Source of the DNA: Verrucomicrobia bacterium 12-59-8
Lineage (GTDB): Bacteria > Verrucomicrobiota > Verrucomicrobiae > Verrucomicrobiales > Verrucomicrobiaceae
DNA: 46,355 bases
Assembly (NCBI GenBank): GCA_002279765.1
Contig: NCCR01000009.1
Span: 1 to 46,355, forward strand
Reading direction: 5' to 3'
Positions 8,210 through 15,998 of the stretch are shown here, piece after piece. The stretch's first letter is position 1; every line of letters begins with the position of its first letter. The position numbers and the translations under genes were made by a program. The notes below the pieces were generated by a model that was given only the letters and a program-made list of their open reading frames with translations, was not told the DNA's origin and ran no database searches.

Positions 8210-10357
8210 TCACAGCTTCACCTTGCGCAATCTCAGGGCGTTCGTGATGACGGAAACCGAACTTAAGCTCATCGCGGCACCGGCGATGACGGGACTGAGC
8301 AGCAGGCCAAAGAACGGATAAAGCACACCCGCCGCGATGGGGATGCCCAGGGCGTTGTAGAGGAATGCGAAAACGAGGTTCTGCCTGATGTTGTTCATTG
8401 TCGCACGGCTGAGGCGGATGGCTTGCGCAATGCCGCGCAGATCCCCTTTCACCAGCGTGATGCCCGCGCTTTGCATCGCCACATCAGTCCCGGTGCCCAT
8501 GGCGATGCCGACCTCCGCTTCGTTGAGAGCAGGCGCATCGTTGATGCCATCACCCGCCATCGCGACGTGCTGGCCTTCATCTCGCAATTTCTTCACGTGA
8601 ACGACTTTTCCGGCGGGATCGATCTCAGCCTCCACCGCATCAAGTCCCAGCTGCTTTGCCACAGCGGCTGCCGTGCGTCGGTTGTCACCCGTGAGCATGA
8701 CGATTTTCAATCCGAGCGCGTGAAGGTCCTTGATGGCTTCTGCCGTGGTGTCTTTGATCGGATCCGCGACGGCGAGAATGCCTGCCGGCTTGCCGTCAAT
8801 GGCGACAAACATCGCTGTCTTGCCGTCCTCCTGGAGTTTCACTGCGGTGGCTACGAGCGAATCAAGATCAGTCACCTTTTCATTCTTCAAGAAGTCAGGT
8901 TTGCCAACCAAGATCGAACGCCCTGCCACAGTGCCGCTGACTCCTCCTGCTGTCACCGAACGAAAGTCCTTCGCGTCTTTCAGCGTGAGTTTCTTATCCT
9001 TCGCCCCCAGCACAATCGCAGCAGCCAGCGGGTGTTCGCTGTTCTGTTCCAGCGAGGCCGCGAGACGCAGAAATTCGTTCTTCTCGAATCCTTCCGCAGG
9101 CAGTACATCCACAAGCCGCAGGTTGCCTTCGGTAAGCGTGCCCGTTTTGTCCACGACAAGCGTGGTCACATGCTCCAGTCGCTCCAGAGCCTCGGCGTTT
9201 TTCACCAGCACACCCAGCTGCGCCCCACGGCCAACGCCAACCATGATGGACATGGGAGTCGCCAGACCAAGCGCGCATGGGCAGGCGATGATGAGGACCG
9301 CAACAGCATTCACAATGGCATGTGCCAGCCTGGGCTCCGGCCCCGCCCACATCCACACAACAAACGTGATCAGCGAAACCGCCAGCACCGCGGGCACAAA
9401 AATCGCCGCTACCTTGTCCGCAAGCCCCTGGATCGGCGCACGGCTGCGCTGCGCCTCTGCCACCATCGTCACGATCTGCCCCAGCAGCGTGTCATTACCC
9501 ACACGTTCGGCCTTCATCACAAAGCTCCCCGACCCATTCACCGTGCCGCCAGTCACTTTGTAACCGACAGCTTTTTCCACCGGCAGCGGTTCGCCAGTGA
9601 TCATGGACTCCTCCACGCTGGAGTGACCATCCACGACTTCGCCATCCACCGGCACCTTGTCACCCGGAACGACGCGCAATTGATCACCAACCTGCACCTG
9701 ATCGAGCGGCACTTCCTCATCGCCGCCTGGAACCACCTTGCGCGCTGTGGGTGGCGCAAGATTCAGCAATGCCTTGATCGCACTGCCGGTGCGACTGCGC
9801 GCTCGAAGTTCCAGCACCTGCCCCAGCAGCACCAGCACCGTCACCATCCCCGCCGCTTCAAAGTAGATGCCGATCTTGCCGCCATGCTGCATCGAATGCG
9901 GGAATAAATCGGGCAGCAGCATCGCCACGGCGCTGAACACATAGGCCGCCCCCACACCAATGGCGATCAGCGTAAACATGTTCAAGTTCATCGACATGAC
10001 CGAACGCCAGCCGCGCTTGAAGAACGGCCAGCCAGCCCACCAGACCACAGGCGTCGTGAGTATGAATTGAATCCAGCGCGAAACATCACCGGTGATCCAC
10101 GGCTGCCGGCCCAGCGCCGGGATCATGTGCGCCATCGCAAGAAAGAACACCGGCAGTGTCAGCACCGCGCCGATCCAGAAGCGCAGCGTCATGTCATCGA
10201 GTTCCGCATTCTCCTCCTCATCGTCAGCCCCTGCAGGCGCATTCATCCGTTCCAGCGCCATGCCACATTTCGGGCACTCACCGGGATGGTCCTGCTGCAC
10301 TTCGGGATGCATCGGGCAGGTGTAGATGGTTTTTCCCTTCGGCTTCTTCTCAGACAT
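8210..10357 (-). CDS. Heavy-metal (Cu-type) P1B ATPase with N-terminal HMBD
   Basis: This ATP-driven exporter acts in the inner membrane, most likely on Cu(I) or Ag(I). From the ATG at 10355-10357 it has 715 residues. It starts with a heavy-metal-binding domain (YTCPMHP at 12-18, CPKCGM at 28-33). The P-ATPase core follows with TGEPLPVEK in the actuator, [12 protein letters not shown] (the CPC metal site), the phosphorylation motif DKTGTLT, a HP-locus in the nucleotide domain (SEHPLAAA) and the hinge [10 protein letters not shown]. There is no CxxC HMA domain. The frame continues upstream into a YHS domain but is broken by an in-frame TAG at 10466-10468 (separate entry), so translation probably reinitiates here. 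It is the last gene of the dodecin-DUF302 operon. Confidence 0.93.
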   Translation of the reverse strand: MSEKKPKGKTIYTCPMHPEVQQDHPGECPKCGMALERMNAPAGADDEEENAELDDMTLRFWIGAVLTLPVFFLAMAHMIPALGRQPWITGDVSRWIQFILTTPVVWWAGWPFFKRGWRSVMSMNLNMFTLIAIGVGAAYVFSAVAMLLPDLFPHSMQHGGKIGIYFEAAGMVTVLVLLGQVLELRARSRTGSAIKALLNLAPPTARKVVPGGDEEVPLDQVQVGDQLRVVPGDKVPVDGEVVDGHSSVEESMITGEPLPVEKAVGYKVTGGTVNGSGSFVMKAERVGNDTLLGQIVTMVAEAQRSRAPIQGLADKVAAIFVPAVLAVSLITFVVWMWAGPEPRLAHAIVNAVAVLIIACPCALGLATPMSIMVGVGRGAQLGVLVKNAEALERLEHVTTLVVDKTGTLTEGNLRLVDVLPAEGFEKNEFLRLAASLEQNSEHPLAAAIVLGAKDKKLTLKDAKDFRSVTAGGVSGTVAGRSILVGKPDFLKNEKVTDLDSLVATAVKLQEDGKTAMFVAIDGKPAGILAVADPIKDTTAEAIKDLHALGLKIVMLTGDNRRTAAAVAKQLGLDAVEAEIDPAGKVVHVKKLRDEGQHVAMAGDGINDAPALNEAEVGIAMGTGTDVAMQSAGITLVKGDLRGIAQAIRLSRATMNNIRQNLVFAFLYNALGIPIAAGVLYPFFGLLLSPVIAGAAMSLSSVSVITNALRLRKVKL

Positions 10358-10549
10358 CTCTTTCTTTTGCTTCGTGCAGTCAGACGGGCGCAAAAACTCC
10401 TTCCGGCAATGCTCGCTGCAAAAGTAGAACGTCTTGCCATCGCGTTCCGCGTGGAGCGCCGTCGCCTAGTCCACCGTCATGCCGCAGACGGGGTCTTTTG
10501 TGGTTTTTTTTGTTTCGCTCACGGCGCCACTTTCTCCCTCGTTACCCAT
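10358..10549 (-). pseudogene. YHS-domain 5' portion of the Cu-ATPase, interrupted by TAG
   Basis: Read from the ATG at 10547-10549, the frame of the ATPase gives a basic leader, then DPVCGMTVD, a TAG codon (complement of 10466-10468), then [20 protein letters not shown] before joining the ATPase. DPVCGM and FCSEHC are the two halves of a YHS metal-binding domain, which often precedes the HMBD in this transporter class. The nonsense codon falls between them. A GTG at 10520-10522 is another possible start. The upstream membrane-protein gene ends only 2 bp before the ATG, which supports this as the original start of the gene. TAG also ends ordinary genes in this window (21005 and 25773), so recoding is unlikely. 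Confidence 0.75.
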
Positions 10550-10551
10550 GC

Positions 10552-11370
10552 TTACGTATCATTCGGTCCCTCAGGAACCTCGGAAATAAGCCGCTGCATG
10601 GCCACCACCTTTGAACCGATGAAGAGTACATTCATCAGATCGATCTCTTCACGGGTGGCTCCTGAGGTCCGAATCTTCAAGTCCCCGGAACCACAGCCAA
10701 GGAGCCAGTGGCGAAAAATATCATCGCGATGCTTCTCCAGTCCCATGCCCTGCGCGTTGTAGCTGTTCGAACCGCTGCCGAAAAGCATCTTGTGGGTGAG
10801 CTGTCCAGGCCTGACCTCCCAGTAGCTCAGACGATCAAAGCCAAACACGGTGAGCACCCAAGTGATGAACATCAGTGTGGAGAACCAAAAATAGGCACCC
10901 ATGGTGAGATGAATTGTGAGGTTTTCAAACCACTGGAACACCTCGTCCCACCAGCCGACGTAGGCCAGGATCACCGTAAGAAGCGCACCGCCCATGATGA
11001 CCATTCCCGAGGCCAGACCGCGCACGGAAAAATTCGTGATCATGATGATCAGGAACAGCGTGAGGAAGTAGATCACACCAAGGTTGTTGCCGGGATGGAC
11101 CCACTCCAGGACCTGCCCAGTGGCCTCCAGGTGTTGCGCTTTACCATGCCAGTAGGTGAGCGCAGCCATGACATACCCCACCACCCAGACCGGCCACCAG
11201 AACAGCAGTGAGGAGTGACTGTAGATGCGAATGCTTGATGGAGCATGAGAATGCTGATGTTCGGTTGGCAATGCCGGGCTGGCATCGTCAAGAATCGGAT
11301 GCGAATGGGCCGTGCTGGCCGCCCCGTTATGAGTCGGATCCTGGTCGTCTTGTGGGTTGTGCTCTTTCAT
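10552..11370 (-). CDS. Conserved membrane protein, unknown function
   Basis: About 272 residues from the ATG at 11368-11370. A His/Pro-rich hydrophilic N-terminus of about 55 residues is followed by four hydrophobic segments (LLFWWPVWVVGYVMAALTYW, VIYFLTLFLIIMITNFSV, GMVIMGGALLTVILAYVGWW, AYFWFSTLMFITWVLTVFGF). The soluble C-terminus contains SGSNSYNAQGMGLEKHRDD and ends in a Glu/Asp-rich region. I do not recognise a named family. The N-terminal histidines and the position directly before a Cu-type ATPase (2 bp from its original start) suggest a link to metal handling, which is an inference from context only. Confidence 0.7.
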   Translation of the reverse strand: MKEHNPQDDQDPTHNGAASTAHSHPILDDASPALPTEHQHSHAPSSIRIYSHSSLLFWWPVWVVGYVMAALTYWHGKAQHLEATGQVLEWVHPGNNLGVIYFLTLFLIIMITNFSVRGLASGMVIMGGALLTVILAYVGWWDEVFQWFENLTIHLTMGAYFWFSTLMFITWVLTVFGFDRLSYWEVRPGQLTHKMLFGSGSNSYNAQGMGLEKHRDDIFRHWLLGCGSGDLKIRTSGATREEIDLMNVLFIGSKVVAMQRLISEVPEGPNDT

Positions 11371-11460
11371 GGACGTTTGTTTTTCCTGGAATCTGCCGCC
11401 GCGAGGCATCTGCCAGGAGCAGCATTAAATGCTGTTCTCGAATTCACTGGCTTCTAGACC

Positions 11461-11847
11461 TCACGCTGCCACCGCCTCCGTCATGATCTTGATCAGAGTA
11501 GCCTCCACCTCCCTTGCCACGTCGTTCAGTCGCGGCGTGTTGAACATCCCCAGCAGAATTGTGGGCTTCAAGGTGGCGATGATCGTTTTGCCCTCTTCCT
11601 CATAGACGGAGAGGCGGCATGGCAGCGCTGTGGAGATGCTCATGTTTTCATCCAGCACCTTCCTGGCCTGCTGTGGCTGGCAGACTTCGAAGATCAGGCA
11701 CTCATGAGCAAACTCCACCCCCTTTTTCCACATGGAGTCTTTGAGATCATGCACCTGCATGACGCCGAACTTATTAGCCGGGACGGCAAGCTGCAATGCT
11801 GCCGCCGTCTCTTTCACCGTCTTGTCAGTGGATAGTTGGATTAGCAT
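11461..11847 (-). CDS. DUF302 domain protein
   Basis: This 128-residue protein has the layout of DUF302. It opens MLIQLSTDKTVKETAAALQ, then a helix, then KFGVMQVHDLKDSMWKKG, a central ECLIFEVCQPQQARKVL, and the closing ALPCRLSVYEEEGKTIIATLKPT-type strands (quoted in part). DUF302 proteins are small cytoplasmic proteins of unknown function. They are often found with metal, sulfur or stress genes, and some are fused to or adjacent to copper-resistance genes. Here it lies between the 41-aa membrane peptide and the membrane protein upstream of the Cu-ATPase. The 90-bp gap downstream (11371-11460) holds nothing recognisable. Confidence 0.88.
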   Translation of the reverse strand: MLIQLSTDKTVKETAAALQLAVPANKFGVMQVHDLKDSMWKKGVEFAHECLIFEVCQPQQARKVLDENMSISTALPCRLSVYEEEGKTIIATLKPTILLGMFNTPRLNDVAREVEATLIKIMTEAVAA

Positions 11848-11899
11848 AAATTGACTTGTTTGTTTCTGGACTTGCTTCGCATCGTCGAGGAACGAGGGG

Positions 11900-12025
11900 T
11901 TATTTTTTCGACAGCATCTTGATTGCCAGAAGAAGCACCACCACGAGCAGTGCGCCGGTGATTGACCAGGTCCACATGCCTCCGCCCATCCAGCCGTTCA
12001 TCGATCCAACGGTTTGGTTCATCAT
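11900..12025 (-). CDS. 41-residue Met/Gly/Trp-rich single-pass membrane peptide
   Basis: The frame from the ATG at 12023-12025 to the TAA at 11900-11902 encodes 41 residues. The polar start has the motif MNGWMGGGMWTW, followed by one hydrophobic helix (ITGALLVVVLLLAI) and a KMLSKK tail. Similar tiny proteins with a WMGGGMW head and one membrane helix are often seen in metal and stress clusters of other bacteria (recall, not a search). Spaced methionines could bind Cu(I), an inference supported by the Cu-ATPase in the same operon. A second ATG at 12020-12022 is equally possible. It lies 52 bp upstream of the DUF302 gene and 31 bp after the broken dodecin. Confidence 0.7.
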   Translation of the reverse strand: MMNQTVGSMNGWMGGGMWTWSITGALLVVVLLLAIKMLSKK

Positions 12026-12056
12026 AAGAAAGTTTTCTTCGATTTCATGACAACAT

Positions 12057-12265
12057 TCAGTTCTCCATGAAAGCGTCTGCTTTGAGGTTCACCTGCCAGT
12101 GTTGAATCTTTCCTTGGTCGAATTAGTAGCGCGTTTCGACGATCTGAAACCTGCACAGGCTTCGAGAGTCTTGTGCGAACGCTTGATGGCCTTATCGACG
12201 GCGTCTGCGATGGACGTGGTCGAGGTGCCGGTGAGTTCGAGGGGTTTATGAACGTGGTCTTGCAT
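12057..12265 (-). pseudogene. Dodecin, broken by a frameshift and a nonsense codon
   Basis: From the ATG at 12263-12265 the frame reads MQDHVHKPLELTGTSTTSI then ADAVDKAIKRSHKTLEAC, a clear dodecin N-terminus (HVYKxIELTGTSxxSIEDAV type). Homology then moves to another frame: RFQIVETRY, a TAA, then FDQGKIQHWQVNLKADAF and MEN before the stop. This matches the dodecin end (FEVVETRGxxxxGKxxHWQVxLK). The total is 209 nt where 210 would encode a 69-residue dodecin, so one base has been lost around 12140-12165. The TAA aligns with a normal coding position. Dodecins are dodecameric flavin-binding and storage proteins. The gene would have been the first of its operon, under the palindrome at 12376-12393. 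Confidence 0.85.
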
Positions 12266-12375
12266 ATTTGTGTTTTGGTTGATCGCTTCACCAGTGACTG
12301 CGGAGCCACCACACAGAGCTTTGAAACAGAGGCCAATTAGAGCATCTTATTTACCACCGAAGGCCGGGGTTCACC

Positions 12376-12393
12376 ATGGGGTATAACCCTACC
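12376..12393 (-). promoter_or_regulatory. Island palindrome, site 2 (dodecin / Cu-ATPase operon)
   Basis: The plus strand reads ATGGGGTATAACCCTACC. Toward the minus-strand dodecin it is GGTAGGGTTATACCCCAT, 110 nt from the dodecin ATG. A good -10-like TAAATAA lies about 22 nt past the site. It is arranged back to back with site 3. Confidence 0.75.
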
Positions 12394-12425
12394 GTTGTTT
12401 GCAGCGCTGATGTCAGCGGTTGAGG

Positions 12426-12441
12426 TGGGTGTTCACCCCAT
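12426..12441 (+). promoter_or_regulatory. Island palindrome, site 3 (mla operon)
   Basis: The site is TGGGTGTTCACCCCAT, in the opposite orientation to site 2 and pointing at the plus-strand transporter operon, 61 nt before its TTG start. Thirty-two bp separate the two sites, so this divergent region appears to carry one site for each direction. Confidence 0.7.
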
Positions 12442-12502
12442 GGCAAACCCAGGGACCGCATGGGATGCTGGTTGACCTCCTCATGTATTTAGGTGATCTC
12501 TG

Positions 12503-13648
12503 TTGCTGCGCCACTGGATGACTGCACCTTCTCATCCTCCACCCACCGCCGTCTGGCAGAAAGACGGGGAAGGAGTGATTCTGACCATCGCCGGAGACTG
12601 GCTGCGCCATGGAGCCGCCGTGAGTGTGACGGGCACGGCACCGGATCAAGCCCCCTCACGCTACCAAACGGACGCGCTGGGCACCCATGACTCCACCCTG
12701 CCAGCATTCATTCTGGCACACCTACGCACACTGAAGCCCACACCTGGCGCTCATGAACCAGCACCACTCGAGGGGCTGCCGGATAATCTGCGCAGCTTGT
12801 TGGAGCTGGCTCTTGCTGTGCCTGAAGAGGGTGGCCCCCACTCGGATGAAATACCTGCGTCTAAAATCGAGACGATCGGCATCTTTGCTCAAAACACATG
12901 GCATGGCTGCTTGTCGATGATTGACTTTGTTGGGCAGACGGTACTGTCATTCGGTCGATTATTCAAAGGCCGGGCACGCTTCCGCCGGTCGGATTTTTGG
13001 ATGACGCTGCAGCAGTGCGGCGTTGAGGCTCTGCCCATCGTTTCACTCATCAGCTTCCTCATCGGCCTCATCCTGGCGTTTGTCGGCGGTGTGCAGCTCA
13101 CGAGCTTTGGTGCCAGCCTCTACGTCGCCGATCTCGTTGGCATCTCAATGGTCCGTGAAATGGGCGTGGTCATGACCGGCATCATCATGAGTGGCCGCAC
13201 GGGTGCCGCCTTCGCTGCGCACATTGGCAGCATGAAGGCCAATGAAGAGATCGATGCCCTGCGCACCTTCGGTTTCGATCCCTTTGACTTTCTGGTGCTG
13301 CCACGAATTCTCGCCCTGGTGCTGATGATGCCCTTGCTGACAGTGTATGCCGACATCGTGGGCATCCTGGGCGGCATGCTGGTGGGGGCCTTTGCAGGCA
13401 TCCCGCCCGTGCTGTATTGGACAGAAACGGTGGCCTCGTTGACCATAACCACCGCCTCACTCGGCGTCATGAAGAGCTTCTTCTTCGGCGCAGTCATTGC
13501 CATCAGCGGCTGCATGCAGGGAATGCAGGCAGGCAATTCCTCCGCCGCTGTGGGCGAGGCCACGACGCGCGCGGTGGTCATGGCCATCACGGCTGTGATC
13601 GTTCTCGACTCCGGCTTCGCCGCCATCTTCACCATTCTGGACATCTGA
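12503..13648 (+). CDS. mlaE: MlaE-family ABC permease with N-terminal STAS-like extension
   Basis: This is the permease of a retrograde/anterograde phospholipid transporter between inner and outer membrane. Residues 1-120 form a soluble, STAS-like domain (WQKDGEGVILTIAGDW near the start), an extension common in MlaE proteins outside enterics. The MlaE domain follows with at least five hydrophobic segments and the family motifs SLISFLIGLILAFVGGVQL, GRTGAAFAAHIGSMKANEEI and EIDALRTFGFDP. The TTG at 12503 is preferred because AGGTGA (12491-12496) is well spaced from it; the ATG at 12518 would shorten the protein to 376 residues. It is the first gene of a four-gene operon. Confidence 0.9.
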   Translation: MLRHWMTAPSHPPPTAVWQKDGEGVILTIAGDWLRHGAAVSVTGTAPDQAPSRYQTDALGTHDSTLPAFILAHLRTLKPTPGAHEPAPLEGLPDNLRSLLELALAVPEEGGPHSDEIPASKIETIGIFAQNTWHGCLSMIDFVGQTVLSFGRLFKGRARFRRSDFWMTLQQCGVEALPIVSLISFLIGLILAFVGGVQLTSFGASLYVADLVGISMVREMGVVMTGIIMSGRTGAAFAAHIGSMKANEEIDALRTFGFDPFDFLVLPRILALVLMMPLLTVYADIVGILGGMLVGAFAGIPPVLYWTETVASLTITTASLGVMKSFFFGAVIAISGCMQGMQAGNSSAAVGEATTRAVVMAITAVIVLDSGFAAIFTILDI

Positions 13649-13650
13649 CC

Positions 13651-14418
13651 ATGGCTGCCAAAATAACCGTGCGCGATCTCACCATGGCCTATGGCGACTT
13701 GGTGGTGATGCATGATCTCAATTTCGAAATTCAGGACAATGACATCTTTGTTATCATGGGCGGCAGTGGCTGCGGCAAGAGCACCCTGCTGCGGCACCTC
13801 ATCGGCCTGCGCGAGCCCGCCAAAGGCTCCATTCTTTACGATGGCAAAGACTTCACCGCCACCGATCCTTCGGAGCGCGGCCCCTTCATCCAGCGGTTCG
13901 GCGTCATGTATCAATCAGGCGCGCTGTGGTCATCTCTCACCCTCGCTGAAAACATCGCCATGCCTCTGGAGGAGTCGCAGACCTGCAAGCTCCCGGCCAA
14001 GACCGTGCGCGATCTCGCATGTTACAAGCTCGCGTTGGTCGGCCTCTCGGGCTTTGAAGACTACTACCCGTCTGAGATCAGCGGTGGCATGAAAAAGCGC
14101 GCAGGCATTGCACGCGCCATGGCCTTGGACCCCGACATCCTCTTTCTGGACGAACCCAGCGCTGGCCTCGACCCCCTCAGCGCTCGCCGTTTGGACGATC
14201 TCATTCTCAGCCTTCGCGACAGCCAGGGTTCCACCATCGTCATCGTCACTCACGAACTCGCCAGCATTTTCAGCATCTCCAACAACTCCGTATTTCTCGA
14301 CACTGCCACCCACACCCAGGGCGCTCTGGGCAATCCGTCTGAACTCCGTGATCATTCGGACAATGCAGCCGTGCGTCTGTTTTTGAATCGCGGAGAAACA
14401 CCCGCAACACCACCATGA
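13651..14418 (+). CDS. mlaF: MlaF-type ABC transporter ATPase
   Basis: A 255-residue ATP-binding subunit that powers the MlaE permease. Walker A is GGSGCGKST (37-45), the Q-loop is in VMYQSGAL (86-93), the ABC signature is SEISGGMKKR (141-150, the ISGGM variant typical of Mla/Mce ATPases), Walker B is ILFLDE (163-168), and the D-loop AGLDP and the switch His in VTHEL follow. The ATG at 13651 begins 2 bp after the mlaE stop. A longer frame starting at 13417 is an out-of-frame extension through mlaE and was not used. The last codons overlap mlaD by 4 bp, which indicates translational coupling. Confidence 0.95.
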   Translation: MAAKITVRDLTMAYGDLVVMHDLNFEIQDNDIFVIMGGSGCGKSTLLRHLIGLREPAKGSILYDGKDFTATDPSERGPFIQRFGVMYQSGALWSSLTLAENIAMPLEESQTCKLPAKTVRDLACYKLALVGLSGFEDYYPSEISGGMKKRAGIARAMALDPDILFLDEPSAGLDPLSARRLDDLILSLRDSQGSTIVIVTHELASIFSISNNSVFLDTATHTQGALGNPSELRDHSDNAAVRLFLNRGETPATPP

Positions 14419-15425
14419 GCAAAACCGCCAGCCCAACACTCATCGGCATCTTCACCCTGGTGGGTGTGCTCTTCGCCGCTGCATCACTCATCCTTTTTGG
14501 TGCCAGCAGGTTCTTTGAAAAGACCAGCCGCATCATGCTCTATTTCGATCAAAGCGCCAATGGCCTGCTGGTCGGCTCGGAGGCGCGCTTCGGCGGTGTG
14601 CGCATTGGACGCGTGGCCTCCATCCGTGTGCTGGTCGATTCAAAAAATAACCGCAAGATCATCCCGGTCGTGGTCGAGCTCTCGGAGAAGGACCTCCGTC
14701 ATGTGGGCTCGACCACCGGAGACAAAATTGATTTCACCACCGATGAAGGCGTGAAGTCCGCCGTGGCCGATGGCCTGCGCGGGCGCATGAAGCAGCAAAG
14801 CCTGCTCACAGGCCAGTTGTACATCGAGTTCGACATCGCCCCTGACAATCCGGGTTTCATCTTCAAGCCCGATTACCCGCCGCCCTATCCATCCGTTCCC
14901 ACCATGGGCACGGACCTGGTTGCCATCATCTCCGTCATTTCGGACGGTTTGAAAAAATTCAACGACCTCGACCTCGCCACGGTGATGAAAGAGCTGCGCG
15001 ATGTCCTCACCGCCACCAAGACCCAGATCGCTGCCCTGGATCTCAAAGCGATCAACGACAACATCCTCGGCATCACCTCCGATGTGCGCACGCTCACGGG
15101 CAACAAAAAACTCGCCAAGGCCATCGACACCCTGGATGAGGCGCTCAAAAGTTTTAATGAACTCTCGAAGAAGGCCGACCAGGGCATTGGCCCGCTGTTG
15201 AAAGGATTGGAAAAAGTCATGCAACAGGCCGCGGCGGGGCTGGAAAAAATTCAGGAGGCATCCGCTGACATTTCCAACGTCACCAATCCGCGCGCTCCCG
15301 TGCTGATGCGCCTACAAAATGTGCTGGAGGAGGCTGAGCGGGCATCACGAGCCATCAAAGACCTTGCCAACGAACTGAAACGAAATCCAAACACCCTTCT
15401 GCGCGGGAAAGACCTCAATCCATGA
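14415..15425 (+). CDS. mlaD: MlaD/MCE-domain substrate-binding protein
   Basis: The 336-residue protein starts with one membrane anchor (LIGIFTLVGVLFAAASLILFG, residues about 8-28). An MCE domain follows (YFDQSANGLLVGSEARFGGV, then RIGRVASIRVL). A long helical C-terminal region of about 160 residues (residues 170-330) has weak coiled-coil character, including repeated short helices around LDLKAINDNILGI and KSFNELSKKA. MCE proteins form hexameric rings or tubes that carry lipids across the periplasm; the extended tail here is longer than E. coli MlaD (about 180 residues) and closer to PqiB/YebT-like or beta-proteobacterial forms. It overlaps both neighbours by 4 bp. Confidence 0.92.
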   Translation: MSKTASPTLIGIFTLVGVLFAAASLILFGASRFFEKTSRIMLYFDQSANGLLVGSEARFGGVRIGRVASIRVLVDSKNNRKIIPVVVELSEKDLRHVGSTTGDKIDFTTDEGVKSAVADGLRGRMKQQSLLTGQLYIEFDIAPDNPGFIFKPDYPPPYPSVPTMGTDLVAIISVISDGLKKFNDLDLATVMKELRDVLTATKTQIAALDLKAINDNILGITSDVRTLTGNKKLAKAIDTLDEALKSFNELSKKADQGIGPLLKGLEKVMQQAAAGLEKIQEASADISNVTNPRAPVLMRLQNVLEEAERASRAIKDLANELKRNPNTLLRGKDLNP

Positions 15426-15997
15426 ACCTTCGCCTTCTCCCCTTTGGTCTTCTGCTGGCATTCACCGGCTGCAGTGTTCTCAAGCCCGTCAAGGACACTA
15501 CCGTCCGCCATCTGCTTGAGTCGCTGGTGCCAGACCACACCCTCACGGCTGCGCGGCCTGCCATAGCGGTGAACCGACCCTCTCTTCCCGGCTATTTGGA
15601 CAGCTCGCAGCTCGTCACCCGCTCCGATGGCAGACTCATGGTCAGCAACCGCGACATCTGGGGCGAGCCGCTTGATACAGGCATCTCCCGTGTCATCGCC
15701 AGCAGCCTTAGCCGCCTCACCGGTTCCAAGAACATCCAGCCGGTGGAAAATTTCACCACGCTGGATTACGCCACGCTCCTCGAACTGAGAATTGCCAAGT
15801 TCGAACCCGAAGCTGCGAATCAAATGGTACTGGAAGGCACCTGGAAACTGCAACCCGTGTCAGGCCGCGAAACCAGCACCCACTTCTTTCGCCTGCTCGC
15901 GCCAGTCCTACCCGGTCCCTCATCCATGAGCGCCCGCGTTACGGCCATGAATCAGGCACTGGAACAGCTCGCGCGGCAGATTGTGCGGGGGCGGTGA
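15422..15997 (+). CDS. PqiC-like (ABC-type transport auxiliary) lipoprotein
   Basis: The 191-residue protein has a lipoprotein signal peptide ending in a lipobox (LAFTGC, Cys at residue 17). The mature part matches the PqiC/DUF330 outline: RPAIAVNRPSLPGYLDSSQL, then LVTRSDGRLMVSNRDIWGEPL (quoted in part), a central strand-helix domain and a C-terminal helix LEQLARQIV. PqiC-type lipoproteins anchor MCE systems to the outer membrane. It is the fourth gene of the mla operon, overlapping mlaD by 4 bp. It converges with the glucan phosphorylase gene, whose stop is 1 bp away, so no terminator space exists between the two operons. Confidence 0.85.
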   Translation: MNLRLLPFGLLLAFTGCSVLKPVKDTTVRHLLESLVPDHTLTAARPAIAVNRPSLPGYLDSSQLVTRSDGRLMVSNRDIWGEPLDTGISRVIASSLSRLTGSKNIQPVENFTTLDYATLLELRIAKFEPEAANQMVLEGTWKLQPVSGRETSTHFFRLLAPVLPGPSSMSARVTAMNQALEQLARQIVRGR

Positions 15998-15998
15998 A

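Noticed and set aside
12022..12336. 104-residue minus-strand frame over the dodecin region
   Set aside because: It is out of phase with both readable dodecin segments; it only stays open because of the frameshifted gene's composition.
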